Positions 1-12,141 are shown, counted from the first letter of the stretch. The stretch is DNA of 64,000 bases from Desmodus rotundus (GCF_022682495.2 NC_071397.1:16254739-16318738); one strand, 5' to 3'. Notes: a model not told the origin generated them from the sequence alone. Numbers and translations are program-made.

Positions 1-720
1 AAGGTGATAGAAACTCTATTTCTTGTTCCCTGCCGTGTGCAGATCACAGCGGTGCTACTGTGAGTCAGACCCAGAGCTCTCCCAACACGCTCAACATGCT
101 GGTAATAACACAGAAAGAACAATAGCATTGCATTGGTCACCATAGCTATTTATTGATCAAATTGATTAGACAAATATTAACCTTTTTGTATGTATATTAA
201 GGGTCCCAGGAGTATCTGGAAAGGCTGGCAGCACTAATGCAGAGAAGCAAAGTAGTTGACTTGAGGCACTTATTGTCTTAGCTAGATTTTCAAATGGTGA
301 TCTCTGATAACTGTAGCTATGACTCTTGCTTTTATTGGATGTCGTATGGGAAAACATGGGTGACTAACGTGGGAAAATACAAAACTGATATAGGTTATGT
401 AAGACTCTACGAAGGAAGTATTTTGACAATATTATATTGTTAAAGTATGTCTTGGTTTCTAAGTTATCAGTATGCATGAGCAACAAGGAAGGAAGGGAAG
501 GAAGAAAACAGAAGGGAGAAGAGACAGAGGAAATTTCCTGCAAATGATTAACATGTTTACATTTCCAAAATTCTCTTAACCTATCAAAATATTTTTGCAT
601 ACATAGTTTCCTTTTATTCTTAAAAAGAACATGTAAATTAGCAGGCATAGGTATCACACTCTTTACAAGAAGATGGAAAAGTTAGAAAACCATGGATTTG
701 TTATTTATATAGAACTTTCT
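1..720. other. Unique AT-rich sequence, no gene seen
   Basis: I see no coding exon, RNA gene or recognisable repeat here. The short open frames on the minus strand have no domain-like composition. A purine-rich stretch of AAGG/GAAG units lies near 487-532. Confidence 0.5.
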
Positions 721-960
721 TTGAATCTGGGCTCAAACACTTAGTAATTTGGGACTTTGGACAATTTATTTAAGCTTTTTAGATTTTACATTGTTTTCAT
801 TTGGAAAATGTGGAACACAGGTCCCTACCATATAGTATCATAGTGAGAATAAAATGAGATGAATAAGCTAAGTATCAGATAATATAGCAGGTGTTCAATG
901 CATGCTCATTCTCTTCCTTATCCAGGATCCCCCAGCTGGGGTGTGGAATTGATTATACTG
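721..960 (+). repeat. MIR-type SINE remnant
   Basis: The segment reads like the old mammalian MIR pattern: a phrase on a short-range 'acaatttattt' stretch, then 'cattttcatttggaaaatgtgg', a block around 'gagaataaaatgagat' and a 'gtgttcaatgcatg' end. It is strongly diverged, as expected of an ancient tRNA-derived SINE mobilised by L2. Boundaries are approximate. Confidence 0.6.
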
Positions 961-3800
961 TAGGAGGCTTCTGCTTTCAAGCAGGCAAGTAGAGATACGT
1001 TAAACTAAGAAGAATTGTTTAGTCACAGACTACAGAGCATTCAGCACGAAGGATATTTCCCAACTCCCAATGAAGGCTTTCTATTTTGACAAGAGTGAGC
1101 ATAAGAAATAATTAATGCATGAATGTATTTTTAAAAATAGCTTCACCCATATTCTTTGGCAGTCACAGATTACCTCTCTCCCTTCAACATTCACGTTTTA
1201 GTTTTAACTCTTCCTGAAAGTTCTTTTGGGGCAGGGAGGTGTTCACCAGAAGTTTCTCCGAGTGCTGAGGCCAAGAGCAGGTCACTTCCATGCGGTATCA
1301 GAGCACCTCAGTTCACGCGAGGAATTGCTTCAAGCAGACACAGACAGGCAGTGCTAGGAAGACTCACAAATGCTTTATTTTTAAATTCTTTTTTATCGTT
1401 TATCTTGAAAGATAAAAGAAGTTTTAAAAAAGAAAACAAACCAAGCAAACACTGAACAAGAAACCACAATGTTTTTATTTTCCCAAGGGTTGATTTCCAC
1501 AGAGAGAAGCGCTCCACGAAACTATAAGCACCTTCTGTGGCATGATTCAGAAAAGACTTGTAAACTCCACTCTTCACCACAAATCCCAGTGCTCCTCCCA
1601 GAGACGGCGATGCTACATATATTACTATTTGTGGAGAGTTATTAAAACTGTCCAGGGACTGAGAAATGTGAACACGGAGCCAGTCCTAGAAGTTGCAGGC
1701 ACTGCTCTCTGACACTAAAGTCTCCTCCTCACCGGCCCCTCGGGCACAAGATCCCAAATGTATTTGGCCATGACCCACTTACTCTACTTGCCAGTGATTA
1801 ATAGACTTGGGGGAAACCAATTAAAGTAAAAGAAATGGTAGCAACATAGCAGTTATCCAGAAGCAACATGACAAAGCTAAAATCTAACAGTAAGTCTGTG
1901 ATTTTTTTATTACGTTAATTACAGTTACAATTGAAATCTGTGTCCGCTCAAGATTTCACTGGCGATTTGCTGGTAACAAACTGCTCTCCCACGCTTTGGG
2001 TTCTTGCCATGAACAGAGGAGCCGAGCATCTAGCCAGGCAGCACTTGGTGGTTGCATGTTTGAAGCAGAAGGCTCAGTGAGGGACTGCCTAAACTCTGGT
2101 CACATGTTAATGCAACTTTGTGAAGAGCAAATTTTAACAACACTTAATAACTTAATAAGTTACATCACTAATAATTAGCCTTGAATTATATGTAAAAATT
2201 AAAATCTGTGGAATTAAATTTTCAGCAAGAATTCTTCAAGAGTTTCAGTTTTTTAATGTTAACATCGAATATGTGCGCTAGCGTGGTTTGTACAGTAAGA
2301 GATGTTTAATATGCCCGTGCTTTAGTAAGTACAGTATGTGCATATTTCAGGACTGTTGACCTAACTACAGCAATATGTCTGCAGCAGCGGAGCAACAGAC
2401 ACTCTAACGTCCTTTTTTGCACTTATTTGCACTTCTATTGCCAAAGCTACTGATTTGTTTAATTCAGGATAGATGTTCTTTCCATAAATGCACAGTCAAG
2501 TTAGGAACAACCAAAATCTTTAAAAATACCATGCAATATTGGATATACAAGGATTAGTATTCAACATGTTATACACGTTTGTGAAGAAGTGATATCAAGA
2601 CTAGGTAAGTTGGTATCTTTGAAAAGAGTTTAGGAAAGAAGCACAGGAGCTTCAGGAATCGTATAAACAGAGAGGAGAGACTGGGAAATCAGGGCAGTGT
2701 GGGGGCAGCAGAAAAGGAAAGAGTAGAGGATTGCTTCAGCAGATGCTTCTGAGAAGCTAACCACAACGAGAAAAGACCTTTCTGATGAAAGGGTGAGGAG
2801 GAGGAATTCTGGGTGTGGGGTAGGGAGGACAAAGCCAGATGCCGGAGGTTAAAACAGAGGAGATGGTCAGACTGCAGGTAACCGCATTCATTAGAAAAGC
2901 TTGGCAGTGTGGCTGAGGTGAGAAGAAGAATGGCATGTGAAGTCTTTACTGGGGCTGTCCCCGCACAATGAACTTGACTTTCTCTGAATCCTTTTGCACT
3001 TCATGAAGCAATATTTTATTATTTTAGAAAAGCATTTCCAAGTTCCTGTTCATAAGATTCGCTGGGTATTTATCAAAAATATAGATCTCAAGGATACACC
3101 TTAATGTAGTTGAATTGGAATCTTCCGTGACTGGACCTAGAAATGTATATTTTTATTTTAAAAAACCAAGATAATTCTCGTGATTGAGTAAGTTTTGGAA
3201 ACACTGTATTAACAAATGAAGTCATATTATAGGGTTGATTTTTCTGCTAATTAATTATTTTAGGATTTTTTTACCCAACAATTATATATTCCCTGGGCAT
3301 CAATTGTGCCTTGTATTTCTTTTGTATTCTGTAGGGCAATAATAATGGCATGCCAGAATTAAAGTACATAATAAAAGTAAGTTGATTAGTAAGTCTCATC
3401 TTTTAGAAACCTATATTCACCATATCAATTTGTCCATAATGGAGGTTCCTTATAAATTCAGTATCATAAGAACTATGTTGTTTCTTGATGGATTTCCATA
3501 TTCTATGTGAAAATCTCCATGTGAATAATGTAGGGGTGGGGCAGGCATATTCTTAGTGAACTAGAAAAGGAGACTTTCAAAGTCAGAGGCTCAAACCATT
3601 TTGCCGATGACTCAATCCCTGAATCTTCTCCTGGGAGAAAAAAAGCCAAGGTTGGAAGTGTGTCTTCCCTGTATTGTCCAGATGCACGGACTACATTGAC
3701 CAAGTACCCTACACAGTTATGAAATCACTCACAGCCCTCATTTCATTGGTTTCGTGTGTTTGTTCCGGTAGAAGACAGTATTAGTATTAGTGCCTCGCCC
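961..3800. other. Unique intergenic sequence
   Basis: About 2.8 kb without a recognisable gene or young repeat. The short frames at 1156-1455 and 1308-1580 overlap on opposite strands and look like chance. One block (1860-2230) stands out by motif density and is listed separately. Confidence 0.5.
1860..2230. promoter_or_regulatory. Candidate conserved noncoding element
   Basis: The block has no repeat signature and is dense in homeodomain-type cores (TTAATTAC near 1914-1921; TAATAATTAG near 2169-2178) around a GC-richer centre. This is the usual appearance of a developmental enhancer, but conservation cannot be seen from one genome. This is inference only. Confidence 0.25.
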
Positions 3801-3821
3801 TGGAGGAGATTTACGACACGC

Positions 3822-4020
3822 TGTGCTCTCTTCAGTGTTCATTCACTCAGCACATATTTGGTGAGCAACTGTTATGTTCCAGGCATATTTCTAGGCACTA
3901 GGGATACAGCAAAAATTTTTAAAAATGTACTTGAAATAAATTAGACAAAAAGTCCTTGTCCTCATGCAGCTCACATTCACTGGGTGAGATAGACAGTAAA
4001 TAAATAACCCGATGGAATCC
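3822..4020 (+). repeat. Ancient unclassified interspersed repeat, copy 1
   Basis: The order of phrases 'agcaactgttatgttccaggc', 'ctaggcactagggatacagc', 'agtccttgtcctcatgcagctcac' and 'agacagtaaataaat' is a very common old mammalian repeat. Related copies lie near 14640, 30640, 60390 and 62070. I recognise the pattern but not its family name. Confidence 0.55.
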
Positions 4021-4269
4021 AGAGACATACAGTAAGTCTTAATGTCATCGATAAGTTTGTACAGAAACTGACTTTAAATGAAAGGATGTATAAAGAAGCC
4101 AATTTTACCATAGGCCAATTGATACAAACAAAAGTTAAGTTCCTATGGCCTATTTCAGGTCATGAAAACATCATAAAACTTCTAAAAAAAGACCCCAAAC
4201 ACTGCTAATATTAAACATTAAAATAATTGTGAGTTATAATGTATTTAAGAAATATGAAGATGATTAAGA

Positions 4270-4620
4270 TCATTATTTTCTGACCTGCTTATTCCACATT
4301 GGAGGAAGAAGTTCAGGGTCACAAAAGACCAGAGTCTGTCCCAGCAGCTCAGGGTGCTGGGAGGGGCCTCCAGCCTGGACAGGACATCCTCCCATTGCAG
4401 GGCCACTCACACGCCCCCCACTCACTCAGACTGGGACAGTATAAGAGGCCAATTCACCTCACGTGCACGTCTTTGCAGCTGGGAGGAAACCAGAACCTCC
4501 CGAGAAAACCCACGCAGACACGGGGAGAACCTGCAAACTCACATGGACAGTGACCCTGGCCAGAAATCAGTTTCTGTTTCTCATCAACCTTATAATAAAA
4601 TGATGTTGGACAAAACAATG
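4270..4620 (+). repeat. Ancient LINE-1 (L1M-type) 3'UTR fragment
   Basis: The phrases 'ccaattcacctcacgtgcacgtctttgc', 'gggaggaaaccagaacctcccgagaaaacccacgcagacacggggagaacctgcaaactcac' and 'ctcatcaaccttataataaaatga' match in order the conserved 3' region of old mammalian L1M elements as I remember it. The open frames at 4299-4553 and 4354-4824 pass through this repeat and are not genes. Confidence 0.6.
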
Positions 4621-4759
4621 TTATTTGAGGACCTGCTGTATAAATACCTCGGGCTAGGACTGCGTTACACCCAGAGAGGAGTGAGCAGAGTGGGCATAGG
4701 AGGGGGATGGTGCCAGAGGGCAACAGGGTCAGAAGACAGTCTTAGGGGTTTAAAAACAA

Positions 4760-5010
4760 TAGATACAATTTATACGGTGATCACTATATTCCAGGTACTA
4801 TTGGAAGAATTTCTTAGATACTAACTTATTTAATAGTTGTAACGTTTCTATGAGTATGTGCTAATGTTATCCTGATGTTAATGATGTGACAAAGAGATGT
4901 TCATTTATGTGCTCAGGGTTACACAGCAGAGCTTCCACAGCCAGGAAATGCTACAATTGGGAGTTGAGCCCACTGCTGCTTCACTCAACTATTCTACTGG
5001 CCTTTAAACA
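4760..5010 (+). repeat. MIR-type SINE remnant
   Basis: The MIR order is visible: 'ttccaggtactattg' and 'ttatttaatagttg' at the start, then 'gggttacacagcagag', 'gggagttgagcccactgctgc' towards the end. Divergence is high. Confidence 0.65.
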
Positions 5011-5899
5011 GACCTTATTTCATTTATCCTCCCTCCCCTACCATATCCCTGCTCATAGAAAGGAAATGGACATAATATATTAAATAAATAAGACATCTAG
5101 ATATTGTTTATGGAATCTCATTCTTCTTACCAACCCTCACTCTTCCCAGGAAGGATTGGGAAGATCAAGGAAATCTGATTTTTGTACTCTGTCCCAAGAT
5201 CAAGTTCTGGCTATGGAAGCATTATTTTCTTCATTTTCCTTGTGCATTTCTCCCCACCTTTTTCTATTTGATTATTGACCTAGAGTTCATGACCTAGGTG
5301 CTCCACAGACATAAGTTTTATATTGATTTAGCTTAACAGACATGTAGCTTCAGTACATTATTTCTGAGACGGGGTTTTTATGGTCCACCAAGCACTTGGG
5401 CTTCACCTACAGCTATTCCTTTGATCCTTTGGGGGGCTCATCCACGTTCCTGTCAGTCAGTCCTGTCAGTGCAGATGGTCGCATTTAGAAAAGCATCTAC
5501 AAGGACACCTGCAAGGGGCCTTATCCCACAAGGTTCCCACACTTTATATTTTCAGGGAGAAAACAGAATGTATTGTGCATGTTTGTGTTTCTTACTGATT
5601 CAAATGTTATTTAGAAAAAAATCTCAAGTGTCTCAAGCTTTTTCTTTGATGATAACTAGAATCCACCCCTTGGAATGAAAATCTGGGGAGGTTATTAAGG
5701 GGATTGGAGAGCATGGGTTGGAAAGGAATAGAGATGGTGACAAAGATCACATATTTTTCTGTGAGGCATTTTAACAAGGAGACAGGAAAGAATTTGAAAG
5801 TGAAGGGTCCTATATGTCTGAAGGTAGAAAATAGAATAAAGGAATAGAAATAGAAATGGAGGAGCAATTTCTTTGTTCTTCAGTACTTACTGGGTTGCA

Positions 5900-6230
5900 G
5901 GGAAAGAAGTGGAATTAGAATTGGGAGATTTGACTTCTCGTCCTAATATTTTCCCCAACCAACTGTATGACATTAGACAAGTCACTCAGGTGTGTGGGCT
6001 CACCATAACTCTGACCATGGGCAACTTATTTCATGTCTCTGTGCTGTAGTTTCCAAATGTGTAAAAAAGGTAAAAATAATGGTATCTGCCTTGGACACTC
6101 TTATAATAGTGTATTTACATCCCTAATAGTACAGGGGTTTTGAAAGAATCAACCAGCCACTACATGTAAAGTCTTAGCACAGAGACTGAAAAATAGTAAA
6201 CACTCAATAAATGCCTATTATTACTGTTGT
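5900..6230 (+). repeat. MIR-type SINE remnants (two adjacent parts)
   Basis: 'gaattgggagatttgacttc', 'tgtatgacattagacaagtcactca', then 'gggcaacttatttcatgtctctgtgctg' and 'aaacactcaataaatgcctattatt' match MIR head, core and tail phrases. The 'gacaagtcact' and 'gggcaacttat' phrases are equivalents of the same MIR position, so two MIR pieces may be joined here. Confidence 0.6.
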
Positions 6231-6409
6231 TTTTATTTTTATTATTACTAATTTTTAAAGCCTCATTTTCTCATATAGAGGGATGGATTTCTAATTTTAT
6301 AAATACATGGTTCTTGCACAATTTCTTCAAATTCTGAAGAATTCCATTGGAAGAACCCATTCTTTTCCTCCATGCTCTCAGCAACTGGTTAAAAAAAATA
6401 TGAATTTTC

Positions 6410-6798
6410 ATTGCCTAGAGAATAAAGCCCAAACTCCTTAGCAATGTATTCAAAAGGGTTTGGGATCCAGGCCCACCTAAACTTTCCAACCTTGTTTCCA
6501 ATCACTTCTGTTCACACAACCTCATCATCGGGAAGAGGGAGCCACCTCCTCTTTCTTATACGTGCTTTGGGACACCTAATGCCTGGGCTTTTCTCCTACT
6601 GTCCCTTCTGTCTTCTCCTCAAGTCACAGCTCAGACTATTTTCTATCCGTCATCCAAGGCTAAATCCAAATACCAACGCATTCGGGAAAACATTTTTGAC
6701 TTTCCCACATGGAAGCAATCTCTTCTTTTGTACAATAAAACTCTCCCAGCATTTATTTGAAAATACTTGTGTTCCACCTACCATTACAGTTAAGTGTA
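6410..6798 (+). repeat. LINE-2 3' fragment, part 1 (interrupted by an LTR)
   Basis: 'aataaagcccaaactccttagc', 'tcaaaagggtttgggatccaggcccacc', 'aatgcctgggcttttctcctactgtccc' and 'caagtcacagctcagac' follow the L2 ORF2-to-3'UTR order. The element resumes at 7331 after an LTR insertion. The frame at 6444-6806 is a shadow of this repeat. Confidence 0.7.
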
Positions 6799-7330
6799 TG
6801 TTATGACCTTCTGTGGGACACTGAAGATGGCCGCCGTTTCTTGACACTCTTCTTGCTGAGGTGCTGGGAAGGTGTGTATTCCCTCTCTTTGAAACCAGGT
6901 GGGCTCGGGGACCACTTGAGCCACAGAATATGTTGGAAGTGATCCACAATCCTGTGCCAGGTTTTGGATTTGGAGCTTAGGAGCCTGGTAGCTTCTTATC
7001 TCTTGAACACTTGTTCTGAGAAGGCAAACACCATGTAAAATGTCTTATCTTGTGGCCACCACACTGGAGAGAACACCTAGGCTCTCACGTTGACATCCCA
7101 AGCTGAGCCATGCCTTCCAGCCATCCCTTCCAAAACTTCAGATGTGTGGACACTCCAGCCCATCCACCAGCTGAGAGACATTTGTCAACACCACACAGAA
7201 CAAAGACTTTCCCATCGGAGACCCACCTGAATTTGTGATAAAGAAAATTGTGAGAAATAAGAAAATGGTTGTTGTTTTAAGCCACTATATTTTGGGGTGT
7301 TTTGTTATGCAGCTATAATTAACCATAACA
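6799..7330 (+). mobile_element. MaLR-type (MLT1-like) solo LTR
   Basis: The 3' part reads 'aagaaaatggttgttgttttaagccactatattttggggtgttttgttatgcagctataattaaccataaca', which is the diagnostic end of MLT1-class LTRs of the ERVL-MaLR group (non-autonomous LTR retrotransposons). It sits inside an L2 element, so it inserted later than that L2. Boundaries are set by TG at 6799 and the ACA end; no clear duplication was seen. It has a YY1-like AAGATGGCCGCC at 6824-6835. Confidence 0.75.
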
Positions 7331-7445
7331 CTTTTCTCCTGAGGCTATGAGTTCTTTAATGTCAAAAACTGTATATATTAACTTTTATATCTTTACAGTA
7401 ACCACTACTATGTCCAAGTACTTATACAGGGCAGGATTCCTTTCC
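7331..7445 (+). repeat. LINE-2 3' fragment, part 2
   Basis: 'gaggctatgagttctttaatgtcaaaaactgt' and 'agtaaccactactatgtccaagtac' are the L2 3'-end phrases that should follow the part ending at 6798. Confidence 0.6.
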
Positions 7446-9950
7446 AGAAGTCTCCCTAGTTGCTCAAGAGTGTTTTTCTAAGGAAACATTTTTTAACACA
7501 CATTAGAAACAGAGAAATTTTAAAATCCTAGTAAGGGACTCATACATATATGATATATAGTTATTCCTTTATAAAATGGAAAAGGAGCAGAGTGAAATGC
7601 AAAAGTAAGTACTTCTTAATTTTTCAGCTGTGACTGAGTAGATGGATTAAACATATCAATTTGATCTCATGAAGGTATGTAGTGTTTCTTTAAATTAGTG
7701 ATCAGTGAAGAGCCTCATTTTTCTCTGAACTGTGGCTCCCCTCATTCCAGGGGGAGATGGGGACTACATTTAAATCTAGTAGTTATAAATCTATTATCTG
7801 TGGATGTTTATGGACCACTAGTATTCATTTTACCTTATTCTGTCTGAGTGGAGACGGAGGCTAGAGAAAATGTATGAAACATTGATTTTGTTCTCCAGGT
7901 GCTTATATTTTTGTCTTATAAATTATGTTGAGGATATTGAATTAACATACATGATTCAGTAAAAGTGATACTTCTTAGAAAAAAAAATTTTTTTTGCTAA
8001 ATCGTGTGATGGAAAGTATTGAAGGAGTTCACTGGAAGGGAGATAAATGGATAAATGAAAGATAAAATGGTTAAAAGAGTAAATGATAGGCATAATTTGG
8101 CGAAGGAAAGGGAATGCCAGGGAAAGAGACGAAACACAGAGACAAAACGAGGTCGAGGTGCTTCGTTGTTGTAGGGCAGCAGGGATCAGCCTGGACCGTG
8201 AGCATGCTGCCAGAAGGGAGAGATTAGGATGGGCAGGCTTCCTGGGAGAAAACTATGACAGAGATCTCTTAATAGCCTTCCAGTCTTTTTTTAAAAAATG
8301 CAACTGTATGATTGGGAGCAGCACATAAATGGTTTGTTCTCTGGTTATTTAAGCAAAGGCAACACTTTGCACAGGCAAACAGTTTTTCAGCTTTCTCTGC
8401 TCAGACCTTGACCTTTTGCTCCAAGGAGATGACTCTCACCACCTCTGTCCAGACCTGAGTAGGGAACAGATGCAGAAAGCAGTCGTCCCATTTGGGCAGT
8501 TGGTTGTCAGTCATCAGTCTGGCCTCTAGTAAAATATCTAAATAGAGAACAAGAAAAACAGCTTTCCCAAGACTCTGGGATCTTGACCACAGGACAGTCA
8601 CCTAGGCATCCAGCATGTAGGAGGAGAAGGATTCCAGTCCCTGTGTGATCTCCCAGATGCTAAGGGGAGAATTGGGAGTCTGTCGTGCTTTAAATGCATG
8701 GACCTCAAACGCCACTTTTCTATGGCTCCTTCTTTGATTAAAGAGCAATTGGGCTTTATACATCAATTGTCTTACTGCTGTTAGTAACTCCAGCATAAGT
8801 CAATATCATACCTGTGAGCACATTTATGTATATATACTTGGGTGTGTTTCTATGTTTGCTGAAGATAGAGCAAAACAGACAGGAGCTCTTTCCCTGCAGA
8901 GCTAGCATTTTATCAGAGGAATAAGACATTTAGTGATGAACTGTTTACTCATAAATTTGATAAGTTCTTTAGAGGAATATAGAGTTTTAATGAAGTTTGC
9001 AAAAATGAAGAGAATGTTCTGCTGACAACAACCCTCGAATGTTAGTCCACATACAGGAGAGTTCATTTGTAAATGTAAATAAATGGGTGATCTGATTTCA
9101 TGCCCCAATATCCTACGTATGCCGGTGAACTGGTCTTTAAAAGAGGGAACCCGTCGTCGCTGTGCAGAGGCGATGGGAAGCAACAGTAACCCGGCTCCTA
9201 CAGGGCCTTTTGGGAAGTGGCCATGCCGCCTTCCTTGGGAACCAGCCTCCACATTGCAGAGAACAGGTAAATGAGCCCTTCACCTAAATGTCTCCACTTA
9301 ATAAGGACTAAACGCAGCTAATGTGCTTTCAGAAAACTGCTGACAACACAGGTTAAAACAGAAAAGGTTTTCTGGCCAAATAAATTAATTTAAATTTTTA
9401 ATTAACCAAACGCCAAGCAATAGGGCTTTATACATTGCAATATTTTGATCCATTTTGCTTGAATCGTTTTCAAGTACTGGTCCTCTAGAGAATGTGGATG
9501 GTGACAATAATTTCAGGATCAAGGAAAGAAGAGCTTTTATTTAAAATTAAAATTTAATAATTTTTAAAAAGCCATACTTCTCAAATAAAGAAGTTAGAGG
9601 GTTTTACAAATACGATTCTTTGTCTATGAAATTAATAATCTGTTGACATTAGAGTATGTGCTAAAATGACCAGGAAGGATTCATCATTCAAGCGCTAATT
9701 TTGAACATTGCCTGTGAATATCACTGCTAAAAACATTAAAGTGTTGCTTCTTCCTTTATGACAGGGTTATATCTTTACTGAATCAATACAGCAATTTGAG
9801 GAAAGGTTTTATTTGTTACTAAATTATAATTTTAGCTTGCTAAATTTAAAGGTTACTTGAAAGACTTAGCATTACAAAACTCATAGGGTTTTTTTTTTTA
9901 AGTTTTGGGGGAAATTTATAAGTAGAGGACAATGCAAATCCTAATCCTAA
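7446..9950. other. Unique intergenic sequence
   Basis: No gene recognised over 2.5 kb. A GC-richer island at 9060-9280 carries an open frame (9083-9274) that runs into a donor-like 'aacag|gtaaatgag' at 9265-9271, but I see no strong acceptor upstream and no domain, so I do not call an exon. Confidence 0.5.
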
Positions 9951-9959
9951 AAGTAAATA

Positions 9960-10490
9960 CAGTAGTTCTCCCTTATCTGCAGGGAATATGTTCAACACCC
10001 ACCCCCCCCGCCCGTGGATGCCTGAAACCACAGATAATATTGAATCAGGATTATCTCATTTCAAGTATAGATACTGTCATTTTCCTAAACATATATATCT
10101 CTGTAATGTTTAGTTTATAAATTAAATACAATAAGACATTAACAATGATAATATAATAAAATAAAATGGATAAAAATATATATTGTGGTAACATGTGAAT
10201 GTGATCTATCTCTCTAATAACCAGTCTGATAACAGAGAAGGCTCCTGAGTGACTGATGGATAGGTAGCATATGCAGTGTGGATACGCTGGACACAGGCCA
10301 ATTCACCTCTCTGGTGGGATGGAGCAGGACTGCAAGGGATTTCATCACACTACCCAGAATGGTGTACAATTTAAAACTTACAAATTGTTTGTTTCTGCAA
10401 TTTCCCATTTAATGTTTTCAGACTGCAGTTAATCGTGGGTGACTAAAACCGACAGTAGTGACACCACTGAAGAGGGGGACAGCACTGCAA
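9960..10490 (+). mobile_element. Non-autonomous Tc1/mariner (Tigger-like) DNA transposon, copy 1
   Basis: The 5' end 'cagtagttctcccttatctgc' follows a TA dinucleotide (9958-9959), as for Tc1/mariner elements. 'gtggatgcctgaaaccacagata' follows as in copy 2 at 48551. The middle ('gtgaatgtgatctatctctct', 'aggacagcaagg'-like, 'ttcatcacactacccagaatgg', 'caatttcccatttaatgttttcagac') matches copy 2 in order. The 3' inverted repeat is eroded. Confidence 0.75.
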
Positions 10491-10649
10491 AGACAATATT
10501 AAAATTGGCTACTGCCCTAAAGCACACCTTTTATGACTTGGATCCCATTAACCATAATTTGGAAGCAAAATTAACTCTTCACAACTGGTCCGTGTCATCT
10601 TTGGTATTCCTCCTCTCCACCTCAGCTAATCATTTATGATGGACTCCAC

Positions 10650-11110
10650 TTACTTAATCACTAAGAAGGGGAACCACTGTTGATATTTGGCGTCTCGTGT
10701 GGTTCCATATAAAACTTTGGAATATTTGTTTTAGTTCTGTAAAATACATCATTGGTATCTTGATAGGAATTACATTGAATCTATAGATTGCTTTGGGTAG
10801 TATGAATGTTTTAATGAAGTTAATTCTTCTATCCATGAATACAGTATATGCTTCCACTTATTTGTATCTCTTTCAATTTCTTTGTTCAGTGCCTTATAAT
10901 TTTCTGAATGCAGGACTTTCACACTTTTGGTTAAATTTATTCCTAGGTATTTTATTCTTTTTGAAGCAATTGTGAATGGGATTGTTTTCTTAGTTTTCCT
11001 TTCTGATAGTTCATTATTGGCATATAAAAACTAATTTCTGATATTTATTTTGTACCCTGCTACTTTACTGAATTCAGTTATCAGATCTAGTAGTTTTTTA
11101 TTGTTTATTC
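10650..11110 (-). mobile_element. LINE-1 ORF2 fragment, antisense
   Basis: Read on the minus strand, 10654-10857 encodes an L1 ORF2-like stretch with the motifs [20 protein letters not shown] and FIWNH, which lie between reverse transcriptase and C-terminal domains of L1 ORF2. On the plus strand the same piece gives the familiar 'attacattgaatctatagattgctttgggtag' phrase. It is a truncated, non-functional copy. Confidence 0.85.
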
Positions 11111-11124
11111 TATTACATTTGTCT

Positions 11125-11347
11125 CAACTTTTTCCCTTTTGCACCCTTCCACCCAGTCTACCCCTTTCACCCAAAGCCAATGCCATCTGTTATCCATGTC
11201 GATGAGTCATTCATACATGTTCTCTGACTAATCCCTTCCCCTTCCTTCCACCATTTCCCCCTTCCTGCAGCTATCAGTCTGTTCCATGTTTCCATGTCTC
11301 TGGTTGTATTTTTCTTGTTAGTTTATTTTGTTTATTAGATTCTACTA
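11125..11347 (-). mobile_element. LINE-1 3'UTR fragment, antisense
   Basis: The phrases 'tggttgtatttttcttgttagtttattttgtttattagattctac' and the pyrimidine-rich 'cccttccccttccttccaccatttccccc' are the reverse complement of an L1 3'UTR with a purine tract. Its order relative to the antisense ORF2 piece at 10650 is wrong for one intact element, so this is a separate insertion or a rearrangement. Confidence 0.7.
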
Positions 11348-11374
11348 ATGCTACTTGGCAGTAAAAAAAGAAGA

Positions 11375-11735
11375 AAATTTTGCCCTTTGTGACAGCATGG
11401 GTGGACTGGAGAACATTATACTAAGTGAAACAAGCTAGTCAGAGAAAGACAAGTACTGTATAATTTCATTCACATGTAGAATCTAATGAATAAACTGAAC
11501 CAACAAACAAAACAGAGATAGACTCTTAGATGGAGAGCAGGTTGACAGCTTGGGAGGGTATGCTGGGGGATGGTGAGTAGAGAAATTGAGCAAAAAAAAA
11601 GAGAAAGAACTCATGGACATGAACAACAGTGTGGTGGGGGATGGGTGGTGGGGGTAGAAGAGGGTATAGGGGGATAAATGGTGATGGAAATAATAAGTAA
11701 ATAAATAAATAAATAAAATTTTAAGAATCTAATGT
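11375..11735 (+). mobile_element. LINE-1 3' end (ORF2 end plus 3'UTR), sense
   Basis: 'gacagcatgggtggactggagaacattatactaagtgaaacaagc' encodes the ORF2 C-terminus, then 'cacatgtagaatctaatgaataaactgaacc' and a G-rich UTR, ending in (AAAT)n at 11697-11717. It abuts an antisense L1 UTR on its left. Confidence 0.8.
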
Positions 11736-11761
11736 AGAAAAAAGGAGGACCTCTCTTTCCC

Positions 11762-12125
11762 TACTACTTTAGTTTCTTGTGACTACAGTAACAAATTATC
11801 ATACATTTGGTGAATTAAAACAACATAAATCTATTCCCCACTGTCCTAAAGACCAGAAGTCTGAAATCAAAGTGTCAGCAGGCCCACACTCCTTCTGAAG
11901 GCTCTAAAAGAAATTCCTTCCCGTGCCTTTTCCAGGGTCTGGTGGCAGCTGGCATTCCTTGGCTTGAGGCTGCATCACTCCAATCTCTGTCTCCATTTCC
12001 CTCTTCGGTGTCTTCCCAAGTTGTCCTATTCCTCTTCTCTCATAAGGATGCTTGTGATTACGCGTAGGGCCCATCTGAGATAATCCAGGATTATCTCCTC
12101 ATTTCAAGATCCTTAACTAAATCAC
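11762..12125 (-). mobile_element. MaLR-type LTR, antisense
   Basis: 'gactacagtaacaaattatcatacatttggtgaattaaaacaacataaatctattc', 'gaccagaagtctgaaatcaaagtgtcagcaggcc' and 'gatccttaactaaatcacagctgc' are the reverse complement of the MLT1/MaLR-like LTR phrases also seen in sense orientation at 23525-23918. Old and diverged. Confidence 0.65.
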
Positions 12126-12141
12126 AGCTGCAAAGACATTT

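Noticed and set aside
4354..4824. 156-codon plus-strand frame
   Set aside because: Runs through an ancient L1 3'UTR repeat and then non-repeat DNA; no domain; starts at a non-ATG or weak context.
9083..9274. Possible exon with donor 'aacag|gtaaatg'
   Set aside because: No acceptable acceptor upstream and no recognisable peptide; the frame has an in-frame stop just past the donor only by chance.
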